Assembly (NCBI GenBank): GCA_027485735.1
Contig: JAIXQM010000141.1
Coordinates: forward strand, 1-52,233
Direction: 5' to 3'
Source of the DNA: Sphingomonadales bacterium
Lineage (GTDB): Bacteria > Pseudomonadota > Alphaproteobacteria > Sphingomonadales > Sphingomonadaceae
Length of the DNA stretch: 52,233 nt
Below the pieces are notes generated by a model, which did not search any database, was not told where the DNA came from, and saw only the letters and a program-made list of their open reading frames with translations. Positions 34,737 to 43,521 of this stretch are shown here, one piece after another. Each line of letters begins with the position of its first letter. The first letter of the stretch is position 1. Made by a program: the position numbers and the translations under genes.

Positions 34737-35636
34737 TCAATCGGGGCAGACGCGGCTCCAGTCCGGGAACTGGTTGCGGGCCCAGGTCTGCTGCCGCTTC
34801 TGATATTGGCGGGTGACTATGAGCGCCTGCGCCATTGCGTCGTCGATGCTGCAACGCCCGGCCAGATGCGCGGCCAGTTGCGGCACCGCCAATGCCTTCA
34901 TCACCGGCACCTCGGCGGGCAGCCCCAATGCCAGCAGCGCCTCCACCTCTTCGCGCGCACCCGCCACCAGCATGGCCGCCAGCCGGCGCTCGGCCCGTGC
35001 ATTCAGTTCGGCGCGCGGGCGATCGACGATGATGCCCTGCACCGCCGCCACCCCCAGGCCGCCGTCGCGGCGCTGCTGCCAATCGGCCAGTGTGCGCCCG
35101 GTCGACCGCACCACCTCCAGCGCGCGCAGGGTGCGCTGCCGATCGGCCGGCATCAGCCGGGCGGCGGCAGCGGGGTCTTCCCGTTCCAGCGCGGCGCGCG
35201 CGCTGGCGGTATCGAGCGCCCGCACCGCGGCGCGAACCAGTTCGTCAATCGCCGGTACCGGTGCGAGGCCGTGCACCAGCGCTGTGAGATACATGCCAGT
35301 GCCGCCGACGATGATCGGCTGCCGGCCTGAGGCCCGCGCCGCGGCGATCTCGGCCTTGGCCAGTTCCACCCAGCGCGCCACGCTGCACACATCAGCGCCG
35401 GCGAGAACGCCATAGAGACGATGGGGCACGGCGGCTTCCTCCGCCGCCGTCGGCCGTGCCGAAACGATAGCCAGATCACGATACAGCTGGCTGGCATCGG
35501 CATTGATGATCACGCCGCCCACAGCACCACAACCATGGGCCGCCAGTTCAAGCGCCAGCCCAGACTTGCCCCCGGCCGTTGGCCCTGTCAGGACGGTGAC
35601 CCGTTCAGGATCGAGAGAAATGGCAGACGCGCTCAT
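34737..35636 (-). CDS. miaA: tRNA dimethylallyltransferase MiaA
   Basis: MiaA prenylates A37 of tRNAs reading UNN codons. The 299-aa protein has P-loop GPTAGGKSGLALELA (from residue 18), NADASQLYRDLAIVSARPT, VGGTGMYLTALVHGL and QRTLRALEVVRSTGRTL, all typical. The start is ATG 35636 (or 35639), which leaves the usual short lead before the P-loop. This start lies inside serB, which is transcribed divergently from 35620, so the two 5' coding ends overlap by about 17 bases. Confidence 0.95.
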   Translation of the reverse strand: MSASAISLDPERVTVLTGPTAGGKSGLALELAAHGCGAVGGVIINADASQLYRDLAIVSARPTAAEEAAVPHRLYGVLAGADVCSVARWVELAKAEIAAARASGRQPIIVGGTGMYLTALVHGLAPVPAIDELVRAAVRALDTASARAALEREDPAAAARLMPADRQRTLRALEVVRSTGRTLADWQQRRDGGLGVAAVQGIIVDRPRAELNARAERRLAAMLVAGAREEVEALLALGLPAEVPVMKALAVPQLAAHLAGRCSIDDAMAQALIVTRQYQKRQQTWARNQFPDWSRVCPD

Positions 35637-36510
35637 CATCACCCTGGTTGCCGAAGGCGCCTTGTCGCCCGGCGACGCTTCTGCGGCAAGCGATGTCGTG
35701 CGCGGCATTGGCGCTGAAATCGTCGCCCAAAGCTGGCTGGAAGCGGGCGACGCCCATGACATCCTCGCCCGCGGCGATGCCCCTGCCATCCGCGCTGCGC
35801 TGGAAGACGCCCTGCCCGCCGTTGACGTGGTGGTGCAATCCGGCGCCACGCCGCGCCGCAAGAAATTGATCGTGGCGGACATGGATTCCACCATGATCGC
35901 CTGCGAATGCATCGATGAACTGGCCGATTATGCCGGCATCAAGGCCGAAGTCGCCGCCATCACCGAAGCCGCGATGCGCGGCGAGCTGGATTTTGCCGGC
36001 GCCTTGAAGGCCCGCGTGGCGCTGCTGAAGGGCCTGCCAGTCGCCACGCTCGACCAGTGCCGCGAGGAGCGCGTGCGCCTCAACCCCGGTGCGCGACAGT
36101 TGGTGCAGACAATGACAGCCAACGGCGCGCGCTCGCTGCTGGTGTCGGGCGGTTTCATGCCCTTTGCCGTGCCGGTGGCGCGCCAGATCGGCTTTGCCCG
36201 CGTGCTGGCCAACCGGTTGGACATTGATGGTGATATGCTGGCCGGCACCGTGCCCGAACCCATCGTCGATGCCGCCGCCAAGAAGGCGCTGCTCGAAGCC
36301 GACGGCACGCCGATGAGCGCCGCGCTGGCGGTGGGCGACGGCGCCAACGACATTCCGATGATCCAGGCGGCGATGGCCGGCGGCGGGCTGGGCATCGCCT
36401 ATCACGCCAAGCCGAAGGCCGCTGCCGCTGCCCAGGCCCATGTCCGCCATGGCGATCTCACCGTGCTGCTGCGGGCGCAGGGCTATCGCCGCGCCGAATG
36501 GGTGAATTAG
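35620..36510 (+). CDS. serB: Phosphoserine phosphatase SerB
   Basis: SerB is the last step of serine synthesis. The 296-aa HAD-family protein has an ACT-like N-terminal domain (residues 1 to about 75), the catalytic motif VADMDSTMI with nucleophile Asp87 and acid Asp89, then RSLLVSGGFMPFA and GDGANDIPMIQAA (motifs II and IV). The ATG at 35620 gives MADALIITLVAEGALSPGD, a normal N-terminus. The 5' end overlaps miaA divergently, and the 3' end overlaps the DUF2177 gene by four bases. Confidence 0.95.
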   Translation: MADALIITLVAEGALSPGDASAASDVVRGIGAEIVAQSWLEAGDAHDILARGDAPAIRAALEDALPAVDVVVQSGATPRRKKLIVADMDSTMIACECIDELADYAGIKAEVAAITEAAMRGELDFAGALKARVALLKGLPVATLDQCREERVRLNPGARQLVQTMTANGARSLLVSGGFMPFAVPVARQIGFARVLANRLDIDGDMLAGTVPEPIVDAAAKKALLEADGTPMSAALAVGDGANDIPMIQAAMAGGGLGIAYHAKPKAAAAAQAHVRHGDLTVLLRAQGYRRAEWVN

Positions 36511-36914
36511 GCCGGGAAGAGCTTTGAAGTGAGCCACGTGCCGGCCGCTGCCGTGCCGCCGGTGAGGACGGTACCCCACATCAGATCAAGCACGGTCACC
36601 TTCAGGCTCCACACTTTCAGCGTGGCATAGTTGGTGAGATCATAAGTGGCATAGCAGATGAACCCCAGCACCGCGCCCTGCAGCGCTGCCTTGGCCACGC
36701 CTTCGGTCAGTCCCGGCCACACGGCGAAATAGACGATGCCGCCAATATAGATGGCATAAAAGATCATCGCCGGTGTGAGGCGGAAACCGTTTTCCATCAT
36801 CACTTCGCCGATTTCCGGCTTGTACAGGCGCGGGGCCATGTTGATCAGCCACACCGCATCAATGGCGGCAAAGGCAACAAGTGTAAGGCCATAGGCGGCA
36901 AGCATCTTGATCAT
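36507..36914 (-). CDS. DUF2177 family membrane protein
   Basis: This 135-aa protein has four membrane segments (LTLVAFAAIDAVWL, IFYAIYIGGIVYFAVW, LQGAVLGFICYATYD, VLDLMWGTVLTGG) with the DUF2177-type sequences FAAIDAVWLINMAPRLYKPEIG and ATYDLTNYATLK. Function unknown. The start is ATG 36914; the frame extends far upstream without stops but that extension is antisense to other genes. It converges with serB. Confidence 0.85.
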   Translation of the reverse strand: MIKMLAAYGLTLVAFAAIDAVWLINMAPRLYKPEIGEVMMENGFRLTPAMIFYAIYIGGIVYFAVWPGLTEGVAKAALQGAVLGFICYATYDLTNYATLKVWSLKVTVLDLMWGTVLTGGTAAAGTWLTSKLFPA

Positions 36915-37052
36915 GGCGCCCGCCATAGCCGCGCAGCGCCAAATTGACACCCCATTTGACAGCATCCCCCCCCATCCGCGATGCTGTGTCGCTGCCAATG
37001 CAGCAAAATAGCGGCAAGCCGGGTCAACGGCTGTCCAATCCGGGGGAGCAAC

Positions 37053-37685
37053 ATGCACGGCGAGACGAAGAGCGGACTGTCGCGAGTGCTGGAATGGCTG
37101 ATCGTGCGCTTCTATCTCGCCATGGGCTGGAAATCCGTCGCCATCCGGCCAATCCCACGCAAGGCGGTGATCATCGCAGCGCCGCACACGTCCAACTGGG
37201 ATTTCATCTATTATATCGGCCTCACCCGCGATCTGGGCATCGAAACCAGCTTCATGGCCAAACGCCAGCTGTTCCGCTGGCCGCTGGGCCGCTTCATGCG
37301 GGAAATGGGCGGGGTGGAAGTGAACCGCGAAAAGGGCGGAAATTATGTCCAGTCGATGATCGACGAATTCAACCGGCGGGATGATTTCCTGCTCACCATC
37401 GCACCCGAAGGCACGCGCAAATCGGTGGGCCAATGGAAAACCGGCTTCTATCATATCGCGGTGGGTGCGCAGGTGCCGCTGATCGTGGGCATGATGGATT
37501 ATGCCAAGAAAACCGGCGGGCTGGCGCTGGCCTTCATGCCCACCGGCGATTATGCCGCCGACATGGCGCGCGTGGAGGAATTCTATCGCTCCACCACCCC
37601 CAAACATCCTGGCAAGGCGATGAAATCGATCATGGCCGCCAGTGTGCAATCCGCCGAACATTCCACCATCGACAAGGCTGCCTGA
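37053..37685 (+). CDS. 1-acyl-sn-glycerol-3-phosphate acyltransferase-like (PlsC family)
   Basis: The 210-aa protein has the acyltransferase HX4D motif at PHTSNWD (His45, Asp50) and the later APEGTRKS motif, with KRQLFRWPLGRFMREMGGVEVNR between them. It probably acylates a glycerophosphate or related lipid at the inner face of the membrane; substrate unknown. GGGGGAG precedes ATG 37053. Upstream, TTGACA lies at 36956-36961 next to an inverted repeat ACAGCAT/ATGCTGT (36959-36965 and 36981-36987). It is followed after nine bases by the DUF1295 gene, likely one operon. Confidence 0.85.
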   Translation: MHGETKSGLSRVLEWLIVRFYLAMGWKSVAIRPIPRKAVIIAAPHTSNWDFIYYIGLTRDLGIETSFMAKRQLFRWPLGRFMREMGGVEVNREKGGNYVQSMIDEFNRRDDFLLTIAPEGTRKSVGQWKTGFYHIAVGAQVPLIVGMMDYAKKTGGLALAFMPTGDYAADMARVEEFYRSTTPKHPGKAMKSIMAASVQSAEHSTIDKAA

Positions 37686-37694
37686 GTAACTCCC

Positions 37695-38489
37695 ATGCTG
37701 ATCAATCTTGGTATTACCCTCGCCGCTGTCGTTGGCCTGATGGTCCTGTGCTGGCGCTACAGCGTTTCCATCCGCGATGTGTCGTTCATCGATGCCATCT
37801 GGGCCTATGGCATGGTGTTTGCCGTGGCGGTGGCGGCAATCCTGAACGGCGGCCCGGCTGGGCCGGCTGGCTGGGCGCTGATCGTGCTGGTCGGCCTGTG
37901 GGGGCTGCGGCTGGGCACCCACCTCATCACCCGCTGGCGCCGGCTGGGCCGCGATCCGCGTTATGAGAAGATCCTGGGCCACGCCATCGAGAAACAGGGC
38001 ATGAGCTTTGCCAAGGCGGCCTGGTTCCGCGCATTCGGGATGCAGGGGCCGCTGCTGTGGGGCGTGTCCCTGCCCGCCCAGGCCGGCGTGCTGGCCGATG
38101 GCGGCGCACCGCTGCCGCTGTGGGGCGTGGCCGGCGCTGCGATCGCGCTGTTCGGCATCGCCTTTGAAAGCATCGGCGACGCCCAGCTGGAAGCCTTCCG
38201 CGCCGATCCGGCCAGCAAGGGCCAGGTGATGGACAAAGGCCTGTGGCGCTATACCCGCCACCCCAATTATTTCGGCGACTTCACCGCCTGGTGGGGCATC
38301 TTCATCGTCGGCATCGCCGCCGGCGCGCCGTGGTGGACGGTGGTGGGCCCGCTGTTCCTCAGCTTCACCCTCACCCGCTGGTCAGGCGCGCCGTTGCTGG
38401 AACACAGCCTGAAAAAGCGCCGGCCGGGCTATGAAGACTATATCCGTCGGACGTCGGGTTTCTTCCCGCTGCCGCCGAAGAAGGACTGA
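37695..38489 (+). CDS. DUF1295 / isoprenylcysteine methyltransferase-like membrane protein
   Basis: The 264-aa protein has several membrane segments and the C-terminal steroid-reductase/ICMT-like signature GLWRYTRHPNYFGDFTAWWGIF, then PLLEHSLKKRRPGYEDYIRRTSGFFP. DUF1295 members are membrane enzymes of the same fold as 5-alpha-reductases; the substrate is unknown. Its pairing with the acyltransferase suggests lipid modification, which is inference. Confidence 0.85.
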   Translation: MLINLGITLAAVVGLMVLCWRYSVSIRDVSFIDAIWAYGMVFAVAVAAILNGGPAGPAGWALIVLVGLWGLRLGTHLITRWRRLGRDPRYEKILGHAIEKQGMSFAKAAWFRAFGMQGPLLWGVSLPAQAGVLADGGAPLPLWGVAGAAIALFGIAFESIGDAQLEAFRADPASKGQVMDKGLWRYTRHPNYFGDFTAWWGIFIVGIAAGAPWWTVVGPLFLSFTLTRWSGAPLLEHSLKKRRPGYEDYIRRTSGFFPLPPKKD

Positions 38490-38492
38490 ACC

Positions 38493-38702
38493 TCAGGGCC
38501 GACCGATCGCCCGTTCGAACAGCCAGACCCGTACCGCGCTCGACAGATTGGTGGTGCGCGCCTCGTCGATTTCAGCCACCAGCGCTGCCAGCGATTTTCC
38601 ATCGCTGGCCGCCGCCTCGTTCAAGGCCTGCCAGAAGATCGGTTCCAGGGTCAGGCTGGTGGAATGGCCTTGGATGGTGAGGCTGTATTTCTTCGGGCTC
38701 AT
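38493..38702 (-). CDS. Ribbon-helix-helix domain protein
   Basis: The 69-aa protein (KKYSLTIQGHSTSLTLEPIFWQALNEAAASDGKSLAALVAEID) has the strand-helix-helix layout of RHH DNA-binding proteins (RHH_4 type), ending in SSAVRVWLFERAIG. RHH proteins are often repressors or antitoxins, but no toxin partner is adjacent, so the target is unknown. Three hairpins lie upstream. Confidence 0.8.
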   Translation of the reverse strand: MSPKKYSLTIQGHSTSLTLEPIFWQALNEAAASDGKSLAALVAEIDEARTTNLSSAVRVWLFERAIGRP

Positions 38703-38719
38703 GGCTACTCACGGCAGGC

Positions 38720-38842
38720 GCCGCGGGCAAAGCCCGCGGCTTACGTCAAAGCGGTTCGGCTGGCTTGAGCGCCAGCCGCCCGCCCGGCCGCACTTGCACC
38801 TGTCTGTGCGCGTCCCACGTGCCAGAAACAGGCAAACGTGGG
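38720..38842. repeat. Cluster of three inverted repeats
   Basis: GCCGCGGGC/GCCCGCGGC (38720-38728 and 38732-38740), GGCTGGC/GCCAGCC (38758-38764 and 38771-38777) and CCCACGT/ACGTGGG (38814-38820 and 38836-38842) follow each other in the 149-base gap between phaB and the RHH gene. None has a T run. They may be intergenic repeat elements or processing/terminator structures for phaB. Confidence 0.5.
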
Positions 38843-38851
38843 CGCCGCGCC

Positions 38852-39574
38852 TCAATACATGTGCTGCCCGCCGTTGACCGACATGGTGGAGCCGGTGATG
38901 AAACCGGCGTCCTCGCTCACCAGAAACGCCACGGCCCGCGCAATCTCACTGGCCTGGCCCAGCCGGCCGACCGGGATCTTGGCAACGATCTTGGCCAACA
39001 CCTCAGGCGGCACCGCGGAGACCATGTCGGTATCGATATAGCCCGGCGCAATCGCATTGGCGGTGATGCCGAACTTGGCGCCTTCCTGCGCCAGCGCCTT
39101 GGTAAAGCCGTGGATGCCCGATTTGGCGGCGGCATAGTTCACCTGGCCATATTGCCCGGCCTGGCCGTTGATCGAACCGATCTGCACGAACCGGCCGAAA
39201 CCGCGCTCTTTCATTCCGGCAAACGTTGCCTTGGCCATGTTGAAACAGCCGCCCAGATTGACGCGGATCACCTCGTCCCACGCGTCCCAGCTCATCTTCA
39301 TCAGCGTGCCGTCGCGCGTGATGCCGGCGTTGTTCACCACCACATCGATGGGGCCCAGCTCGGCCGCCACGGCAGCGCAACCCTGAAGGCAGGCCTCGTG
39401 ATCGGCAACATTCCATTTGTAGCTCTTGATGCCGGTCTTTTCGGTGAAAGCGCGCGCCTTGTCGTCGCTGCCGCCATAATTGGCCGCCACCGTGAAGCCC
39501 TTGTCGCGTAGCGCAATGCTGATCGCCGCGCCAATGCCGCGCGTGCCGCCCGTAACCACTGCTACCCTTGCCAT
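38852..39574 (-). CDS. phaB: Acetoacetyl-CoA reductase (PhaB/PhbB)
   Basis: This 240-aa short-chain dehydrogenase reduces acetoacetyl-CoA to 3-hydroxybutyryl-CoA with NADPH for polyhydroxybutyrate. It has the cofactor motif TGGTRGIGAAIS, NNAGITRDGT, the active-site Ser and YxxxK in QIGSINGQAGQYGQVNYAAAKSG, and SVNGGQHMY at the end, a PhaB hallmark. FabG-like alternatives are less likely because of GQYGQVNYAAAK. The start is ATG 39574. No phaA or phaC is in the window. Confidence 0.9.
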   Translation of the reverse strand: MARVAVVTGGTRGIGAAISIALRDKGFTVAANYGGSDDKARAFTEKTGIKSYKWNVADHEACLQGCAAVAAELGPIDVVVNNAGITRDGTLMKMSWDAWDEVIRVNLGGCFNMAKATFAGMKERGFGRFVQIGSINGQAGQYGQVNYAAAKSGIHGFTKALAQEGAKFGITANAIAPGYIDTDMVSAVPPEVLAKIVAKIPVGRLGQASEIARAVAFLVSEDAGFITGSTMSVNGGQHMY

Positions 39575-39676
39575 ATGCCGCCCATCCCTTCGTTCCCAAG
39601 ACTCCAACCGACGCCTGTTCAATTTGCAGGCTTGGCCAGCATCTTGGGCCGGATTTGCAGCCGATTCAATGGGGCT

Positions 39677-40717
39677 TTACAACCAACCGGCCAGTTCGCG
39701 GCGCACAATATTCTCCAGCATGGCCATGCCGGTGTCGCTGTCATTCAGGCAGGGAATATAGGCAAAGTGCGTGCCGCCGGCCTCGATGAACTCGTCGCGG
39801 CCTTCCATTGCCACTTCTTCCAGCGTTTCAAGGCAATCGGCGGCAAAGCCGGGGGACACGACAGCGATTTTCTGTACGCCTTCCTTTGGCAAGTTCAGCA
39901 GCGTGTCGTCGGTATAGGGCTTCAACCATTCGGCACGGCCAAAGCGCGACTGGAACGTCACCTTGACCTTCATCCCCAGCGCTTCACCCAGCAGACGGCC
40001 GGTTTTCATGCACTGGCAATGATAGGGGTCGCCCGCTTCCAACGTGCGCAGCGGCATGCCGTGGAAACTGGTGAGGATCAGATCAGGCACGAAATCCAGC
40101 TTGGCAACACCATCGCGGATCGATTGCGCCAGCGCGGCGATATGATCGGGATTGTCGAAATAGGGCGCCATTGTGCGCAGCGTTGGCTGCCAGCGCATGT
40201 CCATCAACGCGCGGGCGGCATCATCCACCACCGTGGCATTGGTGGCCGCCGAATATTGCGGATACATCGGCGCCAGCAGGATGCGATCACAGCCGGACTG
40301 CATCAGCGCCGCCAGCCGTTCAGCGATGCTGCGCGTGCCGTAACGCATGGCCCAATCCACCTGCACGGCCGCCCCCAGCCGCACCTGCAGCGCGGCGGCC
40401 TGGCGCTTGGTATACACCGTGATGGGGGAGCCTTCGTCCATCCACACCTTGGCATAATTGGCCGCGGTGGTGCGCGGGCGGATGTTCAGAATCAGCAGGT
40501 TGAGGATCGGCCGCCACAAGATCTGCGGAATCTCGATCACACGGCTGTCCGACAGGAACTCGCGCAGGAAGCGCTTCACCGCCGGCACATCAGGTGCATC
40601 GGGCGAGCCGAGGTTGACCAGCAGCACGCCGATCCGCCCAGCTTTCACCGGCTTGTGATCGGCCGGCAGCGCGACCGGCGGCAGGATCAGCGGCGGCAAG
40701 CCGTGAGGCGCGGTCAC
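39677..40717 (-). CDS. hemH: Ferrochelatase
   Basis: HemH inserts iron into protoporphyrin IX. The 346-aa protein shows VLLVNLGSPDAPDVPAVKRFL, MRYGTRSIAERL, LLAPMYPQYSAATNAT, the catalytic-His region ILTSFHGMPLRTLEAGDPYHCQC and SRFGRAEWLKPYTDDTL, and the end FAADCLETLEEVAMEGRDEFIEAGG. The best start is GTG 40717, with GAGGA at good spacing on the minus strand. It is 10 bases after the molybdenum hydroxylase gene. Confidence 0.95.
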   Translation of the reverse strand: MTAPHGLPPLILPPVALPADHKPVKAGRIGVLLVNLGSPDAPDVPAVKRFLREFLSDSRVIEIPQILWRPILNLLILNIRPRTTAANYAKVWMDEGSPITVYTKRQAAALQVRLGAAVQVDWAMRYGTRSIAERLAALMQSGCDRILLAPMYPQYSAATNATVVDDAARALMDMRWQPTLRTMAPYFDNPDHIAALAQSIRDGVAKLDFVPDLILTSFHGMPLRTLEAGDPYHCQCMKTGRLLGEALGMKVKVTFQSRFGRAEWLKPYTDDTLLNLPKEGVQKIAVVSPGFAADCLETLEEVAMEGRDEFIEAGGTHFAYIPCLNDSDTGMAMLENIVRRELAGWL

Positions 40718-40727
40718 AGAAAATTCC

Positions 40728-42971
40728 TCATGCGGCGAAGAAGGGCAGATTGCGCCAGCGCTTGGCTGTCGCTGCAAACAGCGCATTGGCGACAGCCGGC
40801 GCGATCGGCGGCGTGCCGGGCTCGCCAATGCCGCCGGGATCAGCATCAGACGCGATGATGCGCGTTTCGATTTCAGGACAATCGACCATGGTGACAAGCG
40901 GATAGGCGTGAAAGTTGGTCTGCACCACCTTGCCAGCGTCAAAATCGATGCGGCCAAAAAGCGCGGCAGACAGGCCATAGATGATGCCGCTTTCGATCTG
41001 CGCCACCACCGTATCGGGATTGATCACCCGCCCGCAATCCACCGCCGCCCACACGCGTGTCACCCGCGGACGCTGACCGGGAATGGCTTCCACCTCGGCA
41101 ATCTGCGCGACGATGCTACCGAAACTTTCCACCAGCGCGATGCCGCGGCCCACTGCCGGATCGGTCGGGCCATCACCGCCGTCGCGGCCGAGCGGCCCGC
41201 CCATTTCCAGCACCGCCTGCAACACGGCAGCGTGGCGCGGCTTGTCCTTCAGCATGGCAAGACGGAATGCGGCGGGATCAACGGCAGCCGCGATCGCCAG
41301 CTCATCCACGAACGATTCGACAATGAAGCCGGTGAAACTGTGGCCCACGCTGCGCCAGAACCCCAGCGGCGCAGCGCAATCAGCGAGGCAATGCTGCACG
41401 CGGATATTGGGGATGGCATAGGGCAGTTCCACCGCGCCTTCGATGGCGCCGGCGCCGGCCGATGGACTGCCCATCATGCTGCCAATATTACGCCCCGAGA
41501 ACGCCGCGCCAACATCCGGCACGGCAATCGCCGCGTTCCAGCCGATGATGCCGCCGGGCGCCGCCTTGCCATGCAAGCGCGCCGCCACGGCCGGGCGGAA
41601 CATGTCGTGGGCGAAATCCTCTTCGCGGCTCCAGATCAATTGCACCGGGCGCCCTGCGGCGCGGGCGATCAGCGCAGCCTGGGCGCAGGCATCGCCTTCC
41701 ACCTTGCGGCCAAAACCGCCGCCGATCAGCGTGGGGTGAATGATCACATCGTCACTGCCCAGCGCACGCGAAACCGCGCGGGCAGCCAGGCTGGCGCTTT
41801 GCGTTGGCGCCCAGATTTCGGTGCGGTCGTCCACCACGCGGGCGGTTGCCGTCATCGGTTCCAGGCAGGCGTGGGCGAGGAAGGGCAGGCTGTATTCGGC
41901 CGTCAGCACGCCGCGCTGCAGCGCCGCCGCCACATCGCCTTCGTCGCGAACCACTTCGCCCACCGTGCCCTTCGGCCCGAACGGCTTGCCATCTGCGGCC
42001 AGCGCACCACGCACCGCCGCGATCTGCCAGGGGCCGGGCGGGTCCTTGCCTTGCTGCCATTTGATCGGCAGCGCCGTCACCGCCTTGTGCGCGGCAAACC
42101 AATTGTCGGCCACGCAGGCAACAAAGCCAGCCTCCTCCACCAGCGTCACGCCGGGCGGCAGCGCTTGCTTGCCCAGCGGCGCCGGCGTGGCGCCCAGCGG
42201 CCCCTGCGCGATGGCGGCAAAGCCCATGCCGGGCAGCCGCACATCGATGCCGAATCTCGCCGAACCATCAACCTTGGCCGGAATGTCGAGCCGCAACACC
42301 GGCTGCCCGGCGAGCTTGCGCACCGTGCGCAGCGTCGGCTCCTCCGGCGCATCGTCGGGATCAAGATCGGCGATGACGTCGTGGAAGGGCAGGCGATTGG
42401 CCTTGTAGATCACGAAGCCACCAGCGGTATCCACCTCGGTCCAATCCACCTGCCAGCGGCGGGCAGCGGCCTTCACCAGCATCTCGCGTGCCGTGGCTCC
42501 GGCCGCGCGCAGCGGCATTTCCCAGGCGCGCACGCTGTTGGAACCGCCGGTGATCTGGAAATCGAGGAAACGCGCGACGCGCTGGCCCGCACCCATGATC
42601 AGGCTGCGCATCGGTTCCGATTGGCCTGCCGCGGCGCCCAGCGCCAGGCCGGGATTGGCATAATCCGGGCCCAGCGGCGCCGGCTCCACGCCCACGGTCT
42701 GCCAATCGGCGCCCAGTTCATCGGCGATGATCTGCGCCAGCGCCGACCAGATGCCCTGGCCCATCTCCGCCTGCGCCACCGCCACGGTGATGCGGCCATC
42801 GGCACCGATCTTCAGATAGGCATTGATCAGGGTTTCGTCCGGCCCCGCCGTCCAGTTGATCCGGGCCGCACGCGGCCACACCGCCCAGCCGATGGCCAGG
42901 CCAGTGCCGGCCGCCGCCGCAATCAGCAGATTGCGACGGGTAAGGCCGTTCTTGCGCGGGGCGGGTTTCAT
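40728..42971 (-). CDS. Xanthine dehydrogenase-family molybdopterin-binding subunit (IorB-like)
   Basis: The 747-aa protein begins with a Tat-type signal (LTRRNLLIAAAAGTGLAIGW), then IGADGRITVAVAQAEMGQGIWSALAQIIADEL, and the large-subunit motifs VGEVVRDEGDVAAAL, WAPTQSASLAARAV, GGGFGRKVEGDACAQAALIA and GFWRSVGHSFTGFIVESFVDELA. This matches isoquinoline 1-oxidoreductase beta or aldehyde oxidase large subunits that act in the periplasm. Its usual [2Fe-2S] small-subunit partner is not in the neighbourhood, so the enzyme partner and substrate are unknown. It is two bases after the peroxiredoxin gene. Confidence 0.88.
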   Translation of the reverse strand: MKPAPRKNGLTRRNLLIAAAAGTGLAIGWAVWPRAARINWTAGPDETLINAYLKIGADGRITVAVAQAEMGQGIWSALAQIIADELGADWQTVGVEPAPLGPDYANPGLALGAAAGQSEPMRSLIMGAGQRVARFLDFQITGGSNSVRAWEMPLRAAGATAREMLVKAAARRWQVDWTEVDTAGGFVIYKANRLPFHDVIADLDPDDAPEEPTLRTVRKLAGQPVLRLDIPAKVDGSARFGIDVRLPGMGFAAIAQGPLGATPAPLGKQALPPGVTLVEEAGFVACVADNWFAAHKAVTALPIKWQQGKDPPGPWQIAAVRGALAADGKPFGPKGTVGEVVRDEGDVAAALQRGVLTAEYSLPFLAHACLEPMTATARVVDDRTEIWAPTQSASLAARAVSRALGSDDVIIHPTLIGGGFGRKVEGDACAQAALIARAAGRPVQLIWSREEDFAHDMFRPAVAARLHGKAAPGGIIGWNAAIAVPDVGAAFSGRNIGSMMGSPSAGAGAIEGAVELPYAIPNIRVQHCLADCAAPLGFWRSVGHSFTGFIVESFVDELAIAAAVDPAAFRLAMLKDKPRHAAVLQAVLEMGGPLGRDGGDGPTDPAVGRGIALVESFGSIVAQIAEVEAIPGQRPRVTRVWAAVDCGRVINPDTVVAQIESGIIYGLSAALFGRIDFDAGKVVQTNFHAYPLVTMVDCPEIETRIIASDADPGGIGEPGTPPIAPAVANALFAATAKRWRNLPFFAA

Positions 42972-42973
42972 GC

Positions 42974-43459
42974 TCAGGCCAATTGCCCCAGCAGATGTTC
43001 GGCTGACGACACACCGAACGCGCCGGGCGGTTCGATGTTGAGCTCGGCCACCTTGCCGTCACGCACGATCATCGAAAAGCGCTGGCCGCGGATGCCCATG
43101 CCATAGGCGCTGCCGTCGAAGGTGAGGCCCAGCGCTTTCGAAAAATCGCCATTGCCATCGGCGATCATCGTCACCTTGCCATCGGCGTGGGCCGATTTGC
43201 CCCAGGCCGCCATCACGAAGGCATCGTTGACCGACACGCAGACGACCTCATCGACGCCGTTGCGCAGAAAGGTTTCGGCATGTTCGACATAGCCAGGCAG
43301 GTGGCGGGCCGAACAGGTGGGGGTGAAGGCGCCGGGCACTGAGAACAGCGCCACGGAACGGCCGCCGAACAGATCGGCCGTCGTCACCGGGGCCGGGCCA
43401 TCGGCGGTGGCCTTCACAAGGGTCATCGCCGGAATCGAATCACCAACCTTGATCGTCAT
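42974..43459 (-). CDS. Peroxiredoxin (Prx5-like)
   Basis: The 161-aa protein has KVGDSIPAMTLVK, the peroxidatic Cys in FSVPGAFTPTCSARHLPGY, and CVSVNDAFVMAAWGKS, typical of the Prx5/AhpE-like group that reduces peroxides with glutaredoxin or glutathione. It is cytoplasmic. The start is ATG 43459 (CGGAGA upstream), not the ATG at 43483. It heads the minus-strand run of peroxiredoxin, IorB-like, hemH and possibly phaB genes. Confidence 0.93.
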   Translation of the reverse strand: MTIKVGDSIPAMTLVKATADGPAPVTTADLFGGRSVALFSVPGAFTPTCSARHLPGYVEHAETFLRNGVDEVVCVSVNDAFVMAAWGKSAHADGKVTMIADGNGDFSKALGLTFDGSAYGMGIRGQRFSMIVRDGKVAELNIEPPGAFGVSSAEHLLGQLA

Positions 43460-43521
43460 GGGGGTTTCTCCGTTGGAGCGCAAAACTGCTCCGCTGTCCT
43501 AGCCTTGGCCCCCTCACACGT

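Noticed and set aside
36956-36987. TTGACA followed by inverted repeat ACAGCAT/ATGCTGT before the acyltransferase gene
   Set aside because: No convincing -10 box at the right distance; kept only as a note in the gene entry.
36915-38261. Upstream extension of the DUF2177 frame on the minus strand
   Set aside because: It runs antisense to the acyltransferase and DUF1295 genes; only the last 135 codons look like a protein with membrane segments.
40908-43106. Long plus-strand open frame (732 codons) opposite the molybdenum hydroxylase gene
   Set aside because: The minus strand carries clear family motifs. The plus-strand product is Arg/His/Gly-rich with no domain, typical of an antisense shadow.
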